This document shows, in pieces, positions 47,565 through 55,085 of a stretch of DNA of 64,000 nt. The DNA lies in assembly GCF_010093205.1 (NCBI RefSeq), contig NZ_PDWN01000015.1, positions 1 through 64,000 on the forward strand, written 5' to 3'. Under the pieces are notes generated by a model. The model was not told where the DNA came from and did not search any database. It saw nothing but the letters and a program-made list of their open reading frames with translations. Both the position numbers and the translations under genes were made by a program. This stretch comes from Pseudoxanthomonas daejeonensis (GTDB lineage Bacteria > Pseudomonadota > Gammaproteobacteria > Xanthomonadales > Xanthomonadaceae). Positions within the stretch are counted from its first letter, which is position 1. Every line of letters starts with the position of its first letter.

Positions 47565-49212
47565 CCTGATCGCATTCCTTGCCGAGGCCACCGTGGCCGG
47601 CAGCGTCGCCATGCTGCTCGTGCTGGCGTTGCGCCTGCCGGTGCGCGCGCTCCTGGGTGCCACCGCCGCCTACTCGCTGTGGCTGTGCGTGCCGATCGCA
47701 CTGCTGGCGGTGCTGCTGCCGCGCGGTGTCGACGTGCCACTGGCCTTGCCCGTGGCCTGGCAGGTCGCGCCCGCGATCGTCGTGGCTGCCGCGCCCGAAC
47801 GCCAGGCGGGGATGGGCTGGAGCGAACTGGCGATGCTGGCCTGGCTCGCGGGCGCGCTTGCCCTGGCCACGGTCCTGTTCCTGCAGCAGCGGCGTTTCCA
47901 TCGCGGACTGGGCGTGCTGCGGCGCCGCGCCGACGGCCTCTACGAATCGACGGCCGCAACCGCCGGACTGCCCGCGGTCGCCGGCGTTTTGCGCCCGCGC
48001 ATCCTGCTCCCCGCCGACTTCGGGCAGCGCTACTCGGCGCAGGAGCAGGCGCTCGTCCTCCAGCACGAGCGCGTCCACGTGCGCCGCGGCGACCTGCTGG
48101 CCAACGCGCTGGTGGCGCTGCTGCGCTGCGTGTTCTGGTTCAACCCGCTGCTGTCCTTCGCGCTGCGCCGCTTTCGCCTGGACCAGGAACTGGCCTGCGA
48201 CGAGTGGGTGATCGCCCGCAACCCGCGCGCGCGCCGCCAGTACGGCGAAGCGATGCTCAAGACCCAGTTCGACGAACTTCCCCTGCCGCTCGGCTGCCAC
48301 TGGCAGGCACGGCATCCGATCAAGGAGCGCATCGACATGCTCAAGCGACCCACGCCTTCTCCCATGCACTGGATGGCCGCTGCGCTCCTCGCGCTGGGAC
48401 TCAGCGCGGCCGCGGGTTACACGGCCTGGGCGGCACAGCCCGCGCAGGCGCCTGGCGCGATGGTAGGAACAACCTTCGCGATCGACGTTCGCCTGGACGT
48501 CGATGGCCGCTCGCAGTCGTTCCAGCTGCGCGAACAGGCCGGCCGCACGTTCGGCATTCGCAGCGAGGAAGGTGGATCCCCGGTCTGGGAAGCGGAACTG
48601 GCCATCAAGCCGCTCGATGATCCGGGGCTGTTCTGGATCGGGGGCAGCGTGCGTGCCGATGGCGGCCTGGTGTCCGAGCCGGCACTGGTCGCGACACTGG
48701 GCAAGCCTGCGACGATCCAGCTCAGCACGCTCGATGGACGTTCGGTCTTCACCCTGGAGGTCAACGCGAAACGTCTTGCCGATGCACCGCCGCAGGCGTC
48801 CGCCAATGGGGCCAGGGCGATGGATGTCGAGCAGGCGTCGGCACGTGCCGCGGGTCACACCGCCATCGCGGACGATGCGAGCGCCGGCTCAGGGGATGAG
48901 CTCCGCGCTGACCCCCTGGCGCCCCTCGCCCGAGAGCGGCTCCCGGCGCCGCGCTATCCGGAAGATGCGGCCCGTGCTTACATCAACGGCAAGGTTCTTT
49001 TACGGGTGGCCGTCGATGCCGAGGGCCGCGTCACCGACGTGCAGGTCGAGGAGTCGACGCCTGCCGGCGTATTCGACGCCGCCGCGATCGAGGCGGCACG
49101 GCAGTGGACGTTCGAACCGGCGCTGCAGGGAGGCAAACCGGTCGCCGGGCAGGTCCGCGTGCCCATCACCTTCGAGGCCAGGCCTGCCGAGCAGGAGGGC
49201 GGGAACGGATGA
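47554..49212 (+). CDS. M56 (BlaR1-like) membrane metallopeptidase fused to a TonB C-terminal domain
   Basis: A 552-residue inner-membrane protein. Four membrane segments (about 12-28, 38-56, 88-110, 270-290) flank a zinc peptidase loop with HERVH at 171-175 and ELACDE at 212-217, as in BlaR1/MecR1. A long periplasmic part follows. Instead of a penicillin-binding sensor (no SxxK/KTG set), residues about 300-455 form an unrecognised beta-rich region, then a TonB C-terminal domain (about 460-545, RYPEDAARAYINGKVLLRVA to WTFEPAL). It probably senses an envelope signal and cleaves the adjacent repressor. Starts inside the repressor gene; overlaps the lipoprotein gene by four bases. Confidence 0.9.
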   Translation: MDADLIAFLAEATVAGSVAMLLVLALRLPVRALLGATAAYSLWLCVPIALLAVLLPRGVDVPLALPVAWQVAPAIVVAAAPERQAGMGWSELAMLAWLAGALALATVLFLQQRRFHRGLGVLRRRADGLYESTAATAGLPAVAGVLRPRILLPADFGQRYSAQEQALVLQHERVHVRRGDLLANALVALLRCVFWFNPLLSFALRRFRLDQELACDEWVIARNPRARRQYGEAMLKTQFDELPLPLGCHWQARHPIKERIDMLKRPTPSPMHWMAAALLALGLSAAAGYTAWAAQPAQAPGAMVGTTFAIDVRLDVDGRSQSFQLREQAGRTFGIRSEEGGSPVWEAELAIKPLDDPGLFWIGGSVRADGGLVSEPALVATLGKPATIQLSTLDGRSVFTLEVNAKRLADAPPQASANGARAMDVEQASARAAGHTAIADDASAGSGDELRADPLAPLARERLPAPRYPEDAARAYINGKVLLRVAVDAEGRVTDVQVEESTPAGVFDAAAIEAARQWTFEPALQGGKPVAGQVRVPITFEARPAEQEGGNG

Positions 49213-49760
49213 TGGAGCGCGAGCTCACGCATGCGCGGCGGCTCGCAATCGTCGTGCTGGTCCTGTCGGTCGCCGCCTGCGCTACCCGCACCGCCGGTGT
49301 GGAGCAGCGGCTGATCCTGCCTGAGGGTGCTGCGCGATACGAGATGGCGGCCAACCAGGCTTTCGTGTTCCCGGCGCCGCGGGACAATGCGCCGCCGGGC
49401 TTCCCGCAAGGATACGAATTGCGCGACCTGCCGCCGACTACGCTGTGCGCGGGGTTCGTGGTGGATACCGATGGCGGCGTGCGCGAAATCGCCCTGCTGG
49501 AAGATCCCGGATGCATGGGCCCGAAGATGCAGCCGCAACTGGGCGACGCGGTGCTGCGCGCGATCTCCGGCTGGCGTTTCGAGCCAGCGGTGTTCTGCGA
49601 CTACCCGGATGCGGCCACACGCGATCGCGACTGGAACGGCACCGGTTGCGCGGGCGCGGTGACCGAAGCCAGGCGGGTGGCGGTGACGCTGGCCTACGCG
49701 TTCACGTTCGAGGTTCGCAATGGCCGCCAGCAGGTGGGCGCGGCGCAGCGGAAGCACTGA
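49209..49760 (+). CDS. Lipoprotein with a TonB-C-like region
   Basis: A 183-residue exported protein. A signal sequence ends in a lipobox VAAC (Cys at about residue 24), so it should be lipid-anchored. The rest carries FVVDTDGGVREIALLEDPGC, a Gly-Met stretch, and AVLRAISGWRFEPAVF, which resembles the strand-helix-strand end of TonB C-terminal domains (compare WTFEPAL in the preceding protein), plus four or more Cys residues that could form disulphides. ATGATG at 49209 gives two equivalent starts overlapping the previous stop. Third gene of the repressor/M56 unit; function unknown. Confidence 0.82.
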   Translation: MMERELTHARRLAIVVLVLSVAACATRTAGVEQRLILPEGAARYEMAANQAFVFPAPRDNAPPGFPQGYELRDLPPTTLCAGFVVDTDGGVREIALLEDPGCMGPKMQPQLGDAVLRAISGWRFEPAVFCDYPDAATRDRDWNGTGCAGAVTEARRVAVTLAYAFTFEVRNGRQQVGAAQRKH

Positions 49761-49862
49761 ACGCGGCGGTGCGACGGGCGTGATCGGCGATGCTCCATGC
49801 GGTAGGCGTGGCGCTGGGCTTCACGCGCTCCATTCAAGGGCGCGAGCCTGTCGCACGTGCGT

Positions 49863-49880
49863 GCATGCAACGATGCATGC
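49863..49880. terminator. Perfect hairpin between the lipoprotein gene and modC
   Basis: GCATGCA-ACGA-TGCATGC is a 7-bp perfect stem with a four-base loop, ending at the modC stop codon. It lies between convergent genes and may help end both transcripts, though no T-tract is present. Confidence 0.45.
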
Positions 49881-50494
49881 TAGTCGAACACGTGCACCGC
49901 ATCGGCCAGCCGCCGTACCTCGTCCGGATGGTGGCTGACGTACAGCATCGGCAGGCGCACTTCGTCGCGCACGCGCTGCAGGTAGGGGATGAGTTCCTCG
50001 CGCCGCGCCGGGTCCAGCGCGGTCAGCGGCTCGTCGAACAGCAGGATCGCCGGTTGCGACAGCAGGGCGCGACCGATCGCCACGCGCTGCGCTTCGCCAC
50101 CGGAGAGGTTCGCGGTGCGCCGCGCCAGCAGGTGCCCGATGCCGAGCAGTTCGACCACGGCGTCGAAGCCGAAGCGCGATTGCGCATCGCCATGGCGCCC
50201 GTAGCGCAGGTTGCGCGCCACGTCCAGGTGCGGGAACAGGCGCGCATCCTGGAATACGTAACCGATGCGACGGCGGTGGGTAGGCACGTCGATCCCGCGC
50301 GCGCTGTCGTAGAGCACGCGGTCGTCGATGCGGATGTGGCCGGAGACCGGTCGCACCAGCCCGGCGATGGCATTGAGCACGGTGGTCTTGCCCGCGCCCG
50401 AGGGCCCGGCCAGCGCGACCACGCGTGCCTGTTCCTCGATGCTGACGTGGCGCCGGAAGCCGCCGCGCTGCAGCTGCAGGTCAAGGCTCAGCAT
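49880..50494 (-). CDS. modC: Molybdate ABC transporter ATPase ModC, short form
   Basis: A 204-residue ABC ATPase powering molybdate import. Walker A GPSGAGKTT, the signature LSGGEAQRVAIGRALL, Walker B ILLFDEPL and the switch His (VSHHPDEV) are all present. The protein stops at about the end of the nucleotide-binding domain, so it lacks the C-terminal TOBE/MOP regulatory domain found in E. coli ModC (352 residues). The ATG at 50494 is used; a TTG at 50545 would add a non-homologous Pro/Arg-rich leader. It is last in a modA-modB-modC run. Confidence 0.93.
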   Translation of the reverse strand: MLSLDLQLQRGGFRRHVSIEEQARVVALAGPSGAGKTTVLNAIAGLVRPVSGHIRIDDRVLYDSARGIDVPTHRRRIGYVFQDARLFPHLDVARNLRYGRHGDAQSRFGFDAVVELLGIGHLLARRTANLSGGEAQRVAIGRALLSQPAILLFDEPLTALDPARREELIPYLQRVRDEVRLPMLYVSHHPDEVRRLADAVHVFD

Positions 50495-50555
50495 GGGCGG
50501 ACCCCGCGGCGTGCGGGTGCGTCCGCGCGGCGGAGCGGGGTGCAATGCGACAGGC

Positions 50556-51254
50556 TCATGCTTCGTCCTCCGCGCTGCGCTTGCGCCGCACCAGCCATTC
50601 CGACAGCAGCAAGGCGCCGAGCGAGATCAGCAGCGATACCGCCGCCAGGCGCCAGATCCCCGCTTCGCCGCCGGGCACCTGCATCAGGCCGTAGATCGCC
50701 GAAGACAACGTCTGCGTCTCGCCGGGGATGGCCGAGACGAAAGTGATCGTCGCGCCGAATTCGCCCAGCGCCTTGGCGAAGGCCAGCGCCGCGCCGGCCA
50801 CCAGGCCGGGCCAGGCCAGCGGCAGGGTGACGGTGAGGAAGACGCGCCACGGCGCCGCGCCGAGCGTGGCGGCGGCCTGTTCGAGCTTGCGGTCCACGTT
50901 CTCGATCGACAGCCGGATCGCGCGCACCATCAGCGGGAAGCCCATCACCGCGCAGGCCAGCGCCGCGCCGGTCCAGCGGAAGGCCAGGGTGATGCCGAAC
51001 GTGTCGTGCAGCCAGGCGCCGATCGGTCCCTGGCTGCCGAACATCACCAGCAGCGCGTAGCCCATCACCACCGGTGGCAGCACCAGCGGCAGGTGCACCA
51101 GCGCATCGAGCAGGGCCTTGCCCGGGAATCGCCGGCGCGCCAGCAGCCATGCGACGGCCACGCCCAGCGGCAGGCTGGCGAGCGCGGCCACGCTGGCCAC
51201 CTTCAGGCTCAGGCCTATGGCGGTCATTTCCTCGGGCGAGAACCAGGAGGTCAA
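50556..51254 (-). CDS. modB: Molybdate ABC transporter permease ModB
   Basis: A 232-residue inner-membrane permease with five or six membrane helices. It carries SLKVASVAALASLPLGV, FPGKALLDALVHLPLVLPP and the EAA-type loop ENVDRKLEQAAATLGAAPWRV that couples to ModC. The start is TTG at 51254: its product aligns with the N-terminus of E. coli ModB and GAGG lies seven bases upstream, whereas the ATG at 51227 would remove the first residues and has poor spacing. Nine bases after modA. Confidence 0.94.
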   Translation of the reverse strand: MTSWFSPEEMTAIGLSLKVASVAALASLPLGVAVAWLLARRRFPGKALLDALVHLPLVLPPVVMGYALLVMFGSQGPIGAWLHDTFGITLAFRWTGAALACAVMGFPLMVRAIRLSIENVDRKLEQAAATLGAAPWRVFLTVTLPLAWPGLVAGAALAFAKALGEFGATITFVSAIPGETQTLSSAIYGLMQVPGGEAGIWRLAAVSLLISLGALLLSEWLVRRKRSAEDEA

Positions 51255-51263
51255 CGTGAGGCC

Positions 51264-52052
51264 TCAGTCGAGCACGTCGAAGCCGCGACGCTCGAAGATC
51301 GCGCGTGCCTCGGGCGAGGAAAGCCAGCGCACGAAATCGCGAGCCGGAGCGGGGGCGTCGCGCAGCGCCGCGACCGGATACACGATCGGCGGATGGCTGC
51401 CGGCGGGGAAGGTCGCCACCACGCGCACGCGCGGCTCGGCCTTCGCGTCGGAGGCATAGACGACACCCAGCGGCGTTTCGCCGCGCGCCACCAGCATCAG
51501 CGCCGCGCGCACGCTTTCCGATTCGGCGAGCCTGGCTTTCACCGGTTCCCATTGCGCCAGCGATTCCAGCGCGGTGCGTGCGTATTTCCCCGCCGGTACG
51601 GTCGCGGTCTGGCCCAGCGCCAGCCGACCTTCGCCCAAGGCGCCGGCGATCGAGCCGGGCTTGGCCAGGTCGACCTTCACCGCGCTGCCCTGCGGTGCGA
51701 CCAGGACCAGGCGGTTGCCGAGCAGGTCGTGGCGAGTGGCGGCGTCGATGCGGTTGCGCTGCTGCAGGTAGTCCATCCATTCCAGGTCGGCGGAGGCGAA
51801 GGCCTGCGCGGGCGCGCTCTGTTCGATCTGCCGCGCCAGCGTCGAGCTGGCCGCGTACGAAACGCGCACCGGCGTGCCGGTGGCTTTCCCGTAGGCGAGG
51901 GCGGCCTCGTCCATCGACTCCTTGAGGCTGGCCGCGGCGAACACGGTCACCGGTGCGTCGGCGGCGCGGACCACGAACGGGGACGCGGCCAAGGTGGCCG
52001 CCAGCAACACGGTCGCCAGGGAACGGAACATCGGAATTTCCGGTGCGGACAT
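51264..52052 (-). CDS. modA: Molybdate-binding periplasmic protein ModA
   Basis: A 262-residue substrate-binding protein for molybdate or tungstate. A signal peptide (cleavage near VRAADA) precedes the ModA signature [15 protein letters not shown], then [25 protein letters not shown], with the Ser and Ala residues that bind the oxyanion. [12 protein letters not shown] and [21 protein letters not shown] complete the second lobe. The ATG at 52052 or an internal ATG seven codons later would both leave the signal intact. First of modABC; no modE gene is nearby. Confidence 0.94.
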   Translation of the reverse strand: MSAPEIPMFRSLATVLLAATLAASPFVVRAADAPVTVFAAASLKESMDEAALAYGKATGTPVRVSYAASSTLARQIEQSAPAQAFASADLEWMDYLQQRNRIDAATRHDLLGNRLVLVAPQGSAVKVDLAKPGSIAGALGEGRLALGQTATVPAGKYARTALESLAQWEPVKARLAESESVRAALMLVARGETPLGVVYASDAKAEPRVRVVATFPAGSHPPIVYPVAALRDAPAPARDFVRWLSSPEARAIFERRGFDVLD

Positions 52053-52121
52053 GCCGTCGTTCTCCGGTTTGGGCGGGCTACGGCGAAGGGAGGCTGTGGA
52101 TGATGAGGGCGTCCGGGCAGG

Positions 52122-53027
52122 TCAGTAAGTGGCGCCGAAAGCGGTATTGAGGGTGGCGGCCAGCCGCGCGCCCGCCAGGCGCAACTGCGTTTCGGCAGCG
52201 GGCAGGTGCGCGGCGACGTACGCGTCGTCGATCACATGGCCTGGCGGATAGAACCCTGGCGCGATGACCAGCCGGCAGGACTGCTCGGCCCATGCCTGCG
52301 GCGCACGCGCCGGCAGCGGCGACACCGGGGCCGGCGCGGGCAATGCGCGCAGCCGCGCCAGCCAGGCGTCCTCATCCAGGTTCTGGGAGTTGAGCATGCC
52401 GCTGTCCCACAGCGAATGCAGGTTGCTGCCCTTGCCGCGCCAGTTGACCTGGTAGTCGTTGCCGCCGCGGTCGCCGGCGTGACCGGCATGCAGTGGCTGG
52501 TGGGCGTCGCCGACGAAATGGACGACGAACTTCAGCGCCTGGCGGCGCTCGGCGTCGGTGCGTGCCGGGTCGGCCAAGATCCGGGCCTGCGTTTCCAGCG
52601 CCGCGACCACGCAGTCGCCGCCGGGGCAGTCGCGCGCGGCCTGGTAGGCGCAGTGGTCGCCGCCGATGTTGACGTAGTGCCAGCGCGCGGAGCGCCTGCC
52701 CAGTTCCGGATCGTTGCCGCGCAGTTCGTCGGCCCAGGTCGCGATGCCGGCCAGGGTGGGTTCGGTTTCGCCCTGCAGCAGGCGGGCCACGCCCGCGCGG
52801 GCCTGTGGTGTCAGTCCGTCCTCGGCGAGGCGGGCCACCAGGCGATGGCCGAGCGCGCCCCAGGCGTGGACGGGCAGGGCGATCGCCAGCGCGACCGGAA
52901 GGAACAGCAACGCGCCCAGTCGCCGCGTTCGCTGGGTGAAAAGACGCGACGCACGCGTGGGCGAGCGTCGCGCAGGGGATTGCCGGGTGGAAGCGGGGAT
53001 CGAAGGAGCGGGAGTCGCGTCGGTCAT
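52122..53027 (-). CDS. Secreted S1/P1-type nuclease
   Basis: A 301-residue exported zinc nuclease. After a long basic N-region and a hydrophobic signal, the mature end should be WGALGHRLVA, with the N-terminal Trp that is a zinc ligand in P1/S1 enzymes. Other ligands fit the family: WADE, then WHYVNI, HFVGDAHQPLHAG (the HxxxD and His cluster), DRGGN and NLHSLWDSG. These enzymes cleave single-stranded DNA or RNA and remove 3' phosphates outside the cytoplasm. The signal region is 55 residues long, so an internal start is possible. On the same strand between ompW and modA. Confidence 0.92.
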   Translation of the reverse strand: MTDATPAPSIPASTRQSPARRSPTRASRLFTQRTRRLGALLFLPVALAIALPVHAWGALGHRLVARLAEDGLTPQARAGVARLLQGETEPTLAGIATWADELRGNDPELGRRSARWHYVNIGGDHCAYQAARDCPGGDCVVAALETQARILADPARTDAERRQALKFVVHFVGDAHQPLHAGHAGDRGGNDYQVNWRGKGSNLHSLWDSGMLNSQNLDEDAWLARLRALPAPAPVSPLPARAPQAWAEQSCRLVIAPGFYPPGHVIDDAYVAAHLPAAETQLRLAGARLAATLNTAFGATY

Positions 53028-53071
53028 GCCGGCACTCTAACCGACCGGCCGCCGCCACTCCCGCGCCGTCA

Positions 53072-53695
53072 TCAGAACTTCATGACATAAGCGGCGCCGT
53101 ACACCAGTGGATCGATGTTGGCGGAGCCCACGCGCACGCCGTCGACGCGGACGCTGGTGTCGATGTCGATCCAGCGCACGTCCACGCGGATGGCGGCCTT
53201 CTCGCTGACCCGGAAGTCCAGGCCCGCATGCGCGGCCAGGCCCCAGGAATCGCCCAGCTTCAGGTTGGCGCCCTCAAGCGCGCCGCGGGTGTCCTCGCTG
53301 AAGAACGTGGTGTAGTTCAGGCCCACGCCCAGCAGCGGCGAGACCACGCCCTTGTCGTTGAAGTGGTACTGCAGGCTGAACGTCGGCGGCAGGTGCTTGG
53401 TGCTGCCGACCCGGCCGACGCCCTTGACCGAGATGTCGTGCTGGAACGGCCACGCCGCCAGCACTTCCAGGCCCAGGTTGTCGCGCAGGAAGTATTCGAA
53501 GGTCAGGCTCGGCTTGGCGTCGCTGTCGATCGACAGCGGCAGGGTGCCGCCGGCCAGGGTGCCGTTGTCCGACTTCGGGTCGACCTGGTGCACGCCCAAG
53601 CCCAGGGTCCAGTCGCCGGCGGACTGGGCGAAGGCCGGGGCGGCCGCGACGGCCAGGCCGGCGGCGAACAGGGCGGGGAGGAGCTTCTGTTTCAT
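53072..53695 (-). CDS. ompW: OmpW-family outer-membrane protein
   Basis: A 207-residue eight-stranded barrel protein that forms a hydrophobic channel for small nonpolar molecules. A signal peptide ends APAFAQ (about 23). Family strands include GDWTLGLGVHQVDPKSDNGTL, PSLTFEYFLRDNLGLEVLAAWPF and the C-terminal YGAAYVMKF with terminal Phe for BAM recognition. The ATG at 53695 is the only start that fits the signal peptide. Its leader contains a C8 run, and an FNR/ANR-like box lies about 62-75 bases upstream, shared with divergent gap. Confidence 0.95.
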   Translation of the reverse strand: MKQKLLPALFAAGLAVAAAPAFAQSAGDWTLGLGVHQVDPKSDNGTLAGGTLPLSIDSDAKPSLTFEYFLRDNLGLEVLAAWPFQHDISVKGVGRVGSTKHLPPTFSLQYHFNDKGVVSPLLGVGLNYTTFFSEDTRGALEGANLKLGDSWGLAAHAGLDFRVSEKAAIRVDVRWIDIDTSVRVDGVRVGSANIDPLVYGAAYVMKF

Positions 53696-53716
53696 GGGTA
53701 AGCGCTCATGGCTCGT

Positions 53717-53724
53717 GGGGGGGG
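53717..53724 (-). repeat. C8 tract in the ompW leader
   Basis: In the ompW mRNA sense this is eight consecutive C residues, 21 bases before the ATG. It is the second C-tract found immediately upstream of an outer-membrane protein gene in the window, the other being C11 at 51-61. Confidence 0.65.
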
Positions 53725-53756
53725 AGCCAGTGTCCGGCCCTGGCGCGTGGCGCGCC

Positions 53757-54885
<1,129 letters not shown>

Positions 54886-54918
54886 GCAGCCGGCAGGCCT
54901 TCGACACGTTGCAAGGGG

Positions 54919-54949
54919 AAGGGCGCCATACGGCGCCCTTTCTCGTTTT
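54919..54949 (+). terminator. Intrinsic terminator of gap
   Basis: AAGGGCGCC (54919-54927) pairs with GGCGCCCTT (54932-54940) around ATAC, followed by a broken T-tract ending TTTT. It lies 33 bases past the gap stop. Confidence 0.85.
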
Positions 54950-55085
54950 AACGCTCCCCTTACGGGGCGTGCCGGTCTTGCATTACCGTCGCGCATCGCC
55001 GACGCTGCCGACGCCATGACCGGCAGGGATCGCCGGCTACCGCTGCGCGATGCGTACCGATTCGGACGGGGGAGGGATGGACGGC

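Noticed and set aside
47554-49212. Calling the M56 protein a beta-lactam sensor (BlaR1)
   Set aside because: The C-terminal region lacks the SxxK, SxN and KTG motifs of the penicillin-binding sensor and ends in a TonB-type domain.
50488-51780. Long minus-strand frame running through modB and modA in another phase
   Set aside because: It overlaps well-defined modB and modA domains and codes for Arg/Ala/Gly-rich sequence without family features.
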